From Leptospira ainazelensis (GTDB taxonomy: Bacteria > Spirochaetota > Leptospiria > Leptospirales > Leptospiraceae), in contig NZ_JAFFPT010000038.1 in NCBI RefSeq assembly GCF_016918785.1, positions 62,001 through 126,000 of the forward strand: a stretch of DNA of 64,000 bases, written 5' to 3'. A program made the position numbers and the translations under genes. Shown here piece after piece: positions 22,404-29,764 of this stretch. The notes below the pieces were generated by a model. The model saw only the letters and a list, made by a program, of their open reading frames with translations. It was not told the origin of the DNA and did not search any database. Within the stretch, counting starts at the first letter, position 1. Every line of letters starts with the position of its first letter.

Positions 22404-23354
22404 TTGGCGACAAACAAATTTCAAAAAATCAGCGAGGTAGGAACTTTACTGTTCCCGGTCTGGGTATTGACCGGTTCGACTCTTTCCTTCTTTTATCCGC
22501 ATTGGTTTACCTGGTTCACGGGCCCGTGGATCACATACGGACTCGGAGCGACGATGCTCGGAATGGGAATCACACTTTTACCCCAGGATTTCAAAGACGT
22601 TTTCAAAACCCCGATTCCGGTCTTTGCAGGGGTTATCCTTCAATATACGGTGATGCCATTGTCCGGGTGGGGAATCGGAATTCTTCTCGACTTGCCTTTG
22701 CCTCTCGCAACCGGTCTCGTCGTGGTATCCTGTTGTCCCGGAGGTGTTGCGTCTAACGTGATCACATATCTCGCAAAAGGAGATCTGGCTCTTTCCGTTT
22801 CCATGACGGCGACCTCCACAGTTCTTTCCGTCTTTATGACTCCCTTGCTTACCTTGTTTTTGATCGGGCAGGGAGTAAAAACTTCCGCGGGCGGCCTTTT
22901 TTTTGATACGTTTCAAGTCGTGATTTTTCCGGTCGCTTTGGGAGTATTTCTGAATTCTTATCTGCCTAAAATATCTAAAAAAATCCAAGTTGTTTCCCCC
23001 TTGGTAGCGGTCATTTTGATTACGATGATCGTGTCCTCGATCCTCGGATCCGGAAGAGAAAAAATTCTTCAGTCTGCGGGAATTTTGATCTTGGGGGTTG
23101 TGAGTTTGCACGTTTCCGGATTTTTCTTTGGTTATTTGTTTTCTTGGATTCTTATCAAAAATCGAAAATCCGCAAGAACCATTTCCATCGAAGTCGGAAT
23201 GCAAAACTCCGGTTTAGGAGTGGTTCTTTCGCGGAATAACTTTTCGGATCCGTTAGTCGCCATTCCGGCGGCTATTTCGAGTTTGGTCCATTCCCTTATC
23301 GGAAGTATACTCGCGGCTTACTGGAGAAGATCGAATCCGGAAGAAAAGAAATGA
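22404..23354 (+). CDS. Bile acid:sodium symporter family transporter
   Basis: A 316-residue carrier with nine to ten helices and the family's signature stretches: PLPLATGLVVVSCCPGGVASNVITYLAKGD in the fourth and fifth helices and SIEVGMQNSGLGVVLSRNNF near the end. The family moves organic anions with sodium; the bacterial substrate (for instance pantoate or other carboxylates) is not readable. The start appears to be TTG at 22404 with GGAAG eleven bases upstream, giving MATNKFQKISEVG. No earlier ATG fits. Confidence 0.87.
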   Translation: MATNKFQKISEVGTLLFPVWVLTGSTLSFFYPHWFTWFTGPWITYGLGATMLGMGITLLPQDFKDVFKTPIPVFAGVILQYTVMPLSGWGIGILLDLPLPLATGLVVVSCCPGGVASNVITYLAKGDLALSVSMTATSTVLSVFMTPLLTLFLIGQGVKTSAGGLFFDTFQVVIFPVALGVFLNSYLPKISKKIQVVSPLVAVILITMIVSSILGSGREKILQSAGILILGVVSLHVSGFFFGYLFSWILIKNRKSARTISIEVGMQNSGLGVVLSRNNFSDPLVAIPAAISSLVHSLIGSILAAYWRRSNPEEKK

Positions 23355-23661
23355 TTGTCTTGTCTCAAGGAATCGATCGGATCGACTGCTTCGGATGAGG
23401 GTCCTCTTTTAAAATCAAATTCTCAACCTAAGAAGAATTCAGCTCGTTTGAAGTCGAACGATCAACGATCGAGAAGAATATCTTTTACTAAGGACTTCGC
23501 TTAACAAAAAACTGAGTTCTTTCTCCGTGACTTGCAGTTCATTCTCACCCGTTCCACAAACTGTCGTCTTCTCGGCGTCGGGAACTTCGCTTCCTTCTTT
23601 ATAAACTAAAAAAACATTACAAATGTCATGAAATACAATTCCGATCTATGACAGATGAGAG
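23355..23661. other. Gene-free spacer
   Basis: Apart from a short inverted repeat around CGATCGATCGG-like sequence at 23372-23386, I see no gene, RNA or repeat. The promoter of the small exported protein begins directly after it. Confidence 0.4.
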
Positions 23662-23691
23662 TTGAAAATGCTCCCGTAAAAAGGTTATAAT
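23662..23691 (+). promoter_or_regulatory. Near-consensus sigma-70 promoter
   Basis: TTGAAA (23662-23667) and TATAAT (23686-23691) are 18 bases apart. The ATG of the small exported protein follows 27 bases after the -10 box. It is the best promoter match I saw in the window. Confidence 0.7.
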
Positions 23692-23718
23692 GATGTTAGA
23701 TAGGACATTGAAAAAGCC

Positions 23719-23964
23719 ATGAATAGAATGAGCCAAATCGCGGTTCTACTGCTGTTTGCTGGATTCAATACAAACGCGGGCAGCCCGGAAATCAAAAAAC
23801 GTTCGATCGAGAATCAAATTAAAACCGCTCCGCAAAATCCGACAAACGGTTTTTTTTCCGCAAACGAAGACGTTCTCCGAATCGTACGAACGCAGTCGAA
23901 CAACGACTCGCGATCCGAAAAAAGAAACTGTGTTTTCTGTCATTCCGGATCGGAGAAAATTTGA
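23719..23964 (+). CDS. Small exported protein with C-terminal CxxCH motif
   Basis: An 81-residue protein. MNRMSQIAVLLLFAGFNTNA is a good signal peptide. The mature part is short, basic and probably unstructured, and ends in NCVFCHSGSEKI. CVFCH is a c-type haem attachment motif (CxxCH), although two cysteines and a His could equally bind metal. The strong promoter just upstream supports real expression. No family recognised. It may also be the remnant of a larger cytochrome, since nothing else of a haem domain remains. Confidence 0.48.
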   Translation: MNRMSQIAVLLLFAGFNTNAGSPEIKKRSIENQIKTAPQNPTNGFFSANEDVLRIVRTQSNNDSRSEKRNCVFCHSGSEKI

Positions 23965-24060
23965 AACCAAATTCCGTCAAAACTCGCACTACGTTTCAAA
24001 GTAAAAATCACAGGGAATCCAGTTCTCGTTTTAAAATCCGTTCGAACCGGCTTCTCCGGA

Positions 24061-25191
24061 TTAAAGTATTTTCCCGTTTTCTATCCGCTTTGAAAGAAAG
24101 ATGGTCAACCTTTGCAGCTGATCCTTGGAAGTGGATTTGGATTCCGGTAAAACTTTGGCGTAAATATTCTTCAGGTGATTTCTCAAAGTACCGTTTGAAA
24201 CGTTCAGAATCAGTTGGATGAAAGTTCGACTGTGACCCGCCTCTATGAGTTCGCAGATTCGAATCTCCTGTTTAGAAAGCCCGTAACCATCCAAACCCAA
24301 ATTCGGAACCGATATGAGTTCTTCGGTTTTGTAAGAATGGAAAAGAAGAAATGCCATAAACGAACACGCGCTAAACGATGATATCGCAGCGACGTAAATC
24401 TCCCGGAACGGAACGGATTTAAGAATCGACCAAAAAAACATTCCGATCGTAACTCCGATCGCGATCGAGATAAGAATGTTTGCGCCGATTCTAAACAGAC
24501 TTGGTCTTCCCGCGTTGTATCGATTCAAATAAACGGAAAGAATCACCGAAAGAGCGGCGTCCGCCACCGGATGCAGGGGAGGAAAATCCATTCCATACAA
24601 GGGCAGAAAATTCGTAAAAAGTGCGGACCACCAGAAAAGAAACACACCCACAAAAAACCGCTTTTCAAAGAAGACGTTCCACTGCACGGGTCTTAGAAAA
24701 AAGTAGATACAAACACACATCGAAAGGACGTGAATCCCGATCCCGATTGTGCCGCCGATCGGAGAAACGAGCGGCGCCAAACCGAACGAAAACGATTTAA
24801 AACCCGCAATAAAAACCCGGGGAAAAGAGGCGCAGAGAAAATCGAAAACGAGAGCGATCACAAAAACAAAAATCGTAAACCGATTTAGAATTTTTCTCCC
24901 CGTACAAAAACTTGCCATCCCGACAAGCACCGGGGAAAGGATAAAAAAAGAATGGCACTGAAAAATCCACCAAGCCAATCCTAACTCTTCCGTGGAAGCG
25001 GTACACAGCGCGGCGGTTGAAGCATTCTGAACCCCGATCGCGAGATAAAAAACCGTCATCAGTTTGTGAAATCGGTGATCCCGACCGATATTTTCGATCA
25101 AACAGCTCACGTTCGCAAGAGCTGCCATAATCGGTACTATGAAAAAAATTTCCAAAACAAGTCCATTTTGAGCCCCTGAGAATTTGGGCAA
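24061..25191 (-). CDS. Membrane-embedded LuxR-type transcription regulator
   Basis: A 376-residue protein. Residues of about 10-300 form seven to eight membrane helices. The C-terminal 65 residues are a LuxR/GerE helix-turn-helix, beginning YGLSKQEIRICELIEAGHS and containing VSNGTLRNHLKNIYAKV as the recognition helix region. The regulator would therefore bind DNA while anchored in the membrane, sensing a membrane or lipid-soluble signal. No kinase or receiver domain is present. It faces the small CxxCH gene tail-to-tail and is divergent from rpmG, which lies 243 bases away. Targets unknown. Confidence 0.78.
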   Translation of the reverse strand: MPKFSGAQNGLVLEIFFIVPIMAALANVSCLIENIGRDHRFHKLMTVFYLAIGVQNASTAALCTASTEELGLAWWIFQCHSFFILSPVLVGMASFCTGRKILNRFTIFVFVIALVFDFLCASFPRVFIAGFKSFSFGLAPLVSPIGGTIGIGIHVLSMCVCIYFFLRPVQWNVFFEKRFFVGVFLFWWSALFTNFLPLYGMDFPPLHPVADAALSVILSVYLNRYNAGRPSLFRIGANILISIAIGVTIGMFFWSILKSVPFREIYVAAISSFSACSFMAFLLFHSYKTEELISVPNLGLDGYGLSKQEIRICELIEAGHSRTFIQLILNVSNGTLRNHLKNIYAKVLPESKSTSKDQLQRLTIFLSKRIENGKIL

Positions 25192-25434
25192 ACGAAATCG
25201 AAAAAAACTACGTCTCGATTCTAATCTTCATTTTACAACAAATTTCTCGTCCTTTTTCGAGAATTTAATCTAATCCTCCTTGATTTTTAAGCCCTTTCTC
25301 TTTTTCTAGCAGAATACAACCTCCAGTACGACATTTTCAGGACTTAAGAACCAAATTTTAAATCAAATTGGACTGATCATCCGGGATTTTCCGTCTTACT
25401 ATGAGGAATTTATTGAAATCGAGACAGTAGCGCC

Positions 25435-25599
25435 ATGAGAGAAATTATCAAGCTCGTTTGTCAGGAACCGGGTTGTTCAAAGGGAAAGAGTACTTATCTC
25501 CTTACTAAGAACAAAAAGGCTAAAACCGAAAAACTGGTAACTAAAAAATTCTGCAAATTTTGCAGAAAACACACCGAATACAAGGAAACTAAGGTCTAA
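25435..25599 (+). CDS. rpmG: 50S ribosomal protein L33
   Basis: A 54-residue protein starting MREIIKLVCQEPGC and ending FCKFCRKHTEYKETKV. The family core (TKNKKAKTEKL, KFCKFCRKHT) is clear. It keeps four cysteines, so it is the zinc-binding form, but the first pair is spaced CX4C rather than the usual CX2C. It lies 18 bases before the DksA-type gene, probably in one transcript. The 243-base spacer upstream holds its promoter but no tRNA or secE as found beside rpmG in many bacteria. Confidence 0.92.
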   Translation: MREIIKLVCQEPGCSKGKSTYLLTKNKKAKTEKLVTKKFCKFCRKHTEYKETKV

Positions 25600-25617
25600 G
25601 ATTTCCAGGAAATAGGT

Positions 25618-26076
25618 ATGACTGCAAAAAAACCAGCACCCGCGTACGACAAAAAAGCTCTTCAAGAAATCAAAGAGCTTCTCCTAGAGAAAAAAAATAC
25701 TCTCTTGGAAAAGTACGCCCACTGGGAAGATAACAGTAAACCTTCCGGCCTAAAAGAAATGGGAGATATAGCCGATATCGCTTCCGAGATCAACGAAGAG
25801 ACCCTGAGTTCGGTTCTTTCCGAAGCGGAAATCGAAACGATCCGTGAAATTGACGTCGCTTTAGACAAAATCGAAGACGGAACCTACGGAATCTGCGAAG
25901 GAACCGGAAAAAAAATTCCAATCGCACGTCTCAAAGCAATTCCTTGGACTCGTTATACCGTTGAATTTGCAGAAACTCTTTCCAGAGGGAAGGGTGGTTT
26001 TATGCGCAAAAGCAACGCCGGCAGCCTCACTGGCGCCTATAAAATTCCTACCGACATGGATTCGATGGACGACTGA
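25618..26076 (+). CDS. dksA: DksA/TraR-family RNA polymerase factor lacking zinc cysteines
   Basis: A 152-residue DksA-type protein. The N-terminal coiled coil carries the tip motif D50-IA-D53-IA needed for action in the RNA polymerase secondary channel. The globular end YGICEGTGKKIPIARLKAIP follows the family closely, but of the four zinc ligands only C93 remains; the others are T96, T114 and F117 at exactly the expected spacing. This resembles the zinc-independent DksA2 form of Pseudomonas, which works when zinc is scarce. It would modulate transcription during starvation. Probably co-transcribed with rpmG. Confidence 0.85.
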   Translation: MTAKKPAPAYDKKALQEIKELLLEKKNTLLEKYAHWEDNSKPSGLKEMGDIADIASEINEETLSSVLSEAEIETIREIDVALDKIEDGTYGICEGTGKKIPIARLKAIPWTRYTVEFAETLSRGKGGFMRKSNAGSLTGAYKIPTDMDSMDD

Positions 26077-26281
26077 TTCGTCTCTCGTTCTTTCCATTTT
26101 CACTCTTTATACTTTCCCAAACCTTATTTTTTTATAAAAGAAGAATTCCATCCGTCCGAACCGGCAAATGTAGCTCTTTAGGAATTCTTCTCTTATCAAT
26201 TTCTTTCCAAAAATCGGAAAGCTTTTTCAAAAACGTTTTTTAGATTGAAATCTGACTCTTTTTACAAAATCCTCTTTATTC

Positions 26282-28345
26282 GTGCCCGGATTATTCAATA
26301 AACTCAAGCCTCTTCGGACTCCTACTTTTTTCGGACTCATCCTTTGTTCCATTCTCTCTTATATTCTTTTTCGAAGTTTTCTTTTTGTTCGAGAAACGGA
26401 AGGGTCCGGGATCGTAGCGATCGGTTTGATCCAATTTTTGTTCGGACTCATTCCCAATCTTTATCACCGCAAACCGGGAAGACTGTTCACGATGGCGGGA
26501 GCTCTCATCCTTCCTGGACTTCTGTATGAAAAGGAGGCTGTTTTCGGTTCTTTGAGCGGTTTGTTCGCGGGCGCGACTTTTGGAATTTTTTTGAGGCAAT
26601 ATATTTCCACGTTTCATTCTCAAACCGTAAACGAAGAGGATCCTATATTCCGTTTTTTTTATATCAATCGTCCTTATAAGTCTTCTCTTCCTTTTTATCA
26701 AAATCCGAAAACCGGAATTCTCGCGTTTATCGCGCTTCTTCTTTTGGAACGTTTTTTTGTCTATTTCAACGCTCCTCCATTTAAGGGTTTTGGAATCTTA
26801 GATACCGTATTTCTTCCGGGTGTGAGTTCGAGATACGCGTTCGGTTTGAGTTTGGATTTTTTCGGATCCTGGATGCTCGCGATTCTTTATTTTTTAGCGG
26901 AAGAATCCTCGTCCCACGAAAGCGATTCTCCGATTAAGTATTGGAGACAGGGGATTTTTGCCGGAGTATTTTTGAATATTCTAATGTTCTTAATCCAAGG
27001 ATTAACCCGTAGTTCGGCGCTTCCCTTTACTCCTATGATCGGAGATTCTTATCTTGTCTCGGGGCTTTTGGGAGAAGTAGGTTCTCTCAACTGGTTTTTT
27101 CCTCTTTTGATCTCTTATTTCTTCTATTATCTCCATTCCAGAAGCTGGCGAACTCCGACAACGATTCTTCTCGGTTTTGGTCTCATTCTTCCCTTTGTCG
27201 TCTTAGGAAAACATTTTAGCGCGGGAGCTTGGATCTTACTCTTTAGTTCCTTACTCTACGCTTTTTCTATAAGTTATTTTCCTAAAATCCGAAACAAATG
27301 GTGGAGATGGTCTTACATTCCTACCTGCGTAGTCCTCTGGTTTGGATGGATCGTTTTTCTAATCTGGCTCGGCTCCTTCTCTTGGTCTTACGAACCTTGG
27401 CAAGAATTCCATTTGGCTTGGAGTAAAGGTTATCGCGGCCCCGCAGGCAATCTCGGTCGTTTTCTGGATCTTTTTTGGGGGGAGGGTTGGATTCAGACAA
27501 GGGCGGCTTGGAACTGGGCTAAACCGTCTCTCTGGTTTGGAAACGGAATCGGAAGTTTTGCTCTCAACTGGATCGATTCCAGATCGGTGAACTTGGTTCC
27601 TCCGGGCGGAATCCGGGAATTCTTTCTTTCCTCTTTTGTCTTTTTGTTTCACGACGGCGGAATTCTTTTCTCCCTTGTTTTTTTGGTCTGGATCGGTTTA
27701 GAGATCGCGTATCGAAACCACTGGAAAGTCCTGATTCTTCTTTTGCCGATCGTATTTTTCTTTATGCCTTGGACCGGAAGTTCGGGAGCCGCGGCCTTCT
27801 TCTGTCTTTGGTTGATTACTTCTTCCGCACCTCTGAGTCGACAACTTCATCGAGGATTTGGGGGAGGCTTCAATCTGTTAGCCCTGATTTTGGGTTCCGT
27901 CTTTTTATTCTATTCCCTGATTCAGATCGCTCCGAATTTGAGAGGTCCGGAGTTCCGTTATGCGGAATTGAAAACCTATCAATTGATGGCAAAAAAACAA
28001 AATCAAAATCAGAATGGAATCCGCTTTCATGAATTTTCTTCCGGCGCTACTTGGGTTTTGGGCGGAAAGGCTCCGATCAATTTGCGCGCCTTTGTCCCCG
28101 CTTCGCAAAAAATTTCGAAGGAAGATAAAACCTATGTTCGTTGGTCCTTCTTGGATCCGAACTGGATCGAGATCCAATCTAAAACTTTACCGCTTTTTCT
28201 GAATCCGAGTGCGGTCGGCCTAATTGTTCCCGATAGAGCGAAGTATTTGAGAGCGGAAATTCTTTCCGGATCCGTTTTTGAATCTCAGATAGAAACGTTC
28301 GGAATTTTCGCGGAGGATTTTGACGGCTTAAATCGAGTGCGTTGA
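26282..28345 (+). CDS. Large polytopic membrane protein, O-antigen ligase/polymerase-like
   Basis: A 687-residue protein with about twelve membrane helices and a soluble C-terminal domain (about residues 560-687). The stretch WFGNGIGSFALNW followed by a loop and FVFLFHDGGILFSLVFLVWIG has the G-G-F...H-GG layout of O-antigen ligases and Wzy polymerases. I treat this as a fold-level resemblance only. The start is a GTG at 26282 without a clear ribosome-binding site. Its 3' end overlaps the convergent PrsW-type gene by 18 bases. It probably works on surface glycans. Confidence 0.6.
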   Translation: MPGLFNKLKPLRTPTFFGLILCSILSYILFRSFLFVRETEGSGIVAIGLIQFLFGLIPNLYHRKPGRLFTMAGALILPGLLYEKEAVFGSLSGLFAGATFGIFLRQYISTFHSQTVNEEDPIFRFFYINRPYKSSLPFYQNPKTGILAFIALLLLERFFVYFNAPPFKGFGILDTVFLPGVSSRYAFGLSLDFFGSWMLAILYFLAEESSSHESDSPIKYWRQGIFAGVFLNILMFLIQGLTRSSALPFTPMIGDSYLVSGLLGEVGSLNWFFPLLISYFFYYLHSRSWRTPTTILLGFGLILPFVVLGKHFSAGAWILLFSSLLYAFSISYFPKIRNKWWRWSYIPTCVVLWFGWIVFLIWLGSFSWSYEPWQEFHLAWSKGYRGPAGNLGRFLDLFWGEGWIQTRAAWNWAKPSLWFGNGIGSFALNWIDSRSVNLVPPGGIREFFLSSFVFLFHDGGILFSLVFLVWIGLEIAYRNHWKVLILLLPIVFFFMPWTGSSGAAAFFCLWLITSSAPLSRQLHRGFGGGFNLLALILGSVFLFYSLIQIAPNLRGPEFRYAELKTYQLMAKKQNQNQNGIRFHEFSSGATWVLGGKAPINLRAFVPASQKISKEDKTYVRWSFLDPNWIEIQSKTLPLFLNPSAVGLIVPDRAKYLRAEILSGSVFESQIETFGIFAEDFDGLNRVR

Positions 28346-29722
28346 TCCGTTTCGCTGGTGTCGTATCTGAGCTGCTATATTCTGTAATTGTTGTTTGACC
28401 CTTATAAACAATCTCCAGAAAAGAAGTTTCCAAGGCGGGCTTACAAAAATAAATACGGCGCCCGATTCAAACTCGGGGTCGTCTTCCCTTACGTTCATCC
28501 AGACGGGAATCGCTAATATATTCTGAAATTCTTTTCCCGCGACGTAAAAGGTCACATAGACTCGATCTCCGATCCGCAAAGATTGATCCACCGGAGAATA
28601 AAACCCTTTTTTGGAAAGCGAATAGGCCAACGAATGATACTCTCTCTCCTCCTGAACGATAGAAACCGCGATAAACAAGGGAATCCTCAAAATTCTTTCG
28701 CGAAAAAATCTAGGATTCAGAATACCTCTGGATAAGATCAAAATACAAAGCCAAATCGGATAAACCAGAAAAAGCCCGATAAATTCGGAAATTCTAATTC
28801 CCCCCAAAAGGACCGGAATTTTTTCAGGAAACATTAAATAAATAGAATATAGAACCGCCGGAATCGAAAACAAAATCGAAGATACTACGATTTTTCCCGT
28901 GGATAAATTTCTAAAAAAAGGAATCGATATTTTCTTTTGTTCCAGACTTTGACTTGCCCGCAGCCAAGAATCGTATCTGGTGAATTTGGAAACAACCCTG
29001 TAGTCGTCCTTAAAAAGCCCGATCGACTGTAAAACTTCTATGGGAAGAATGTTCTGTGAAATCGTTAACAAATATTCCAAGATAAAAAATCCGGATGCGA
29101 GAATCAAAGGTAAAAGAAGGATCGAGTCTCCGTCTATCAGCAAAACGTAATTGAAGATTCCGTGTAAAAGAAAACAACCTGCGAGACTGTAAAAAAGCCC
29201 TAAAAAATTAAAGGAAGAAGGTCGGGATTGATAGTATTCCAAAACTGCGTAACCGTAAATTCCGCCGGTAAACGTATGAATCGGAAGCGAAGTGACCGCG
29301 CGCAAAAACAGGGGCCAAAAATCCAAGATCGGAGAATAAAAAAGATTTTCCAGAAGACCGAATGTTACGCCTAACGTAAGTCCGAAGTAAATTCCGTCGG
29401 AAGTGTTGTAGACCTTTTTTAAACCCTTAAAATACCAGAGGATCACGAGAAGTTTCGGAACTTCCTCCAAAAAGGAACTTCCGAAAAAGGCTCTTTCGAG
29501 ATAAGAGGTTTCATTCAAATATTTCTGAGAGAGGATTTCCGGAAAGATAGCGAGCCCAACGGTGAAAACTCCGGAAAATACGGCGGAAAGATCAAAGCTG
29601 ATTCGTTCCGGGTGATAGTAAGTGTTGCGATAAAAAAGCCAGTAGAACACGGTCGCGAAAATCGCAGTCCCGAATTTGAGAAAGGTGAGAAGGAATTCTT
29701 CGATTCCAAAAAAGAGGAACAT
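28328..29722 (-). CDS. PrsW-family intramembrane metalloprotease
   Basis: A 464-residue membrane protein. The PrsW/type-II CAAX protease motifs are present in order: E86-E87-xx-K90 in SSFLEEVPKLL, FGLLEN (121-126), H149 in LPIHTFTGG and H187 in FLLHGIFNY. The C-terminal 200 residues add two or three more helices and a soluble beta domain not needed for catalysis. PrsW in Bacillus clips an anti-sigma factor. Its ATG lies inside a 16-bp perfect hairpin after the LruC-domain gene; no alternative start is found in the first 20 codons. Confidence 0.78.
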   Translation of the reverse strand: MFLFFGIEEFLLTFLKFGTAIFATVFYWLFYRNTYYHPERISFDLSAVFSGVFTVGLAIFPEILSQKYLNETSYLERAFFGSSFLEEVPKLLVILWYFKGLKKVYNTSDGIYFGLTLGVTFGLLENLFYSPILDFWPLFLRAVTSLPIHTFTGGIYGYAVLEYYQSRPSSFNFLGLFYSLAGCFLLHGIFNYVLLIDGDSILLLPLILASGFFILEYLLTISQNILPIEVLQSIGLFKDDYRVVSKFTRYDSWLRASQSLEQKKISIPFFRNLSTGKIVVSSILFSIPAVLYSIYLMFPEKIPVLLGGIRISEFIGLFLVYPIWLCILILSRGILNPRFFRERILRIPLFIAVSIVQEEREYHSLAYSLSKKGFYSPVDQSLRIGDRVYVTFYVAGKEFQNILAIPVWMNVREDDPEFESGAVFIFVSPPWKLLFWRLFIRVKQQLQNIAAQIRHQRNGSTHSI

Positions 29723-29754
29723 ATTCCTTTTGATTATCGGAATATGTTCCTCTT
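29712..29754 (-). terminator. Hairpin with T-run covering the PrsW start codon
   Basis: Arms of 16 bp (29712-29727 and 29739-29754) are perfectly complementary around an 11-base loop. On the minus strand the stem ends in a run of six T. This is the form of an intrinsic terminator for the LruC-domain gene that ends ten bases before. The 3' arm contains the PrsW ATG (29722) and the AAGGA ribosome-binding site lies at the loop/arm border, so the fold would also hide the start from ribosomes. Confidence 0.72.
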
Positions 29755-29764
29755 CTGTTGAAGT

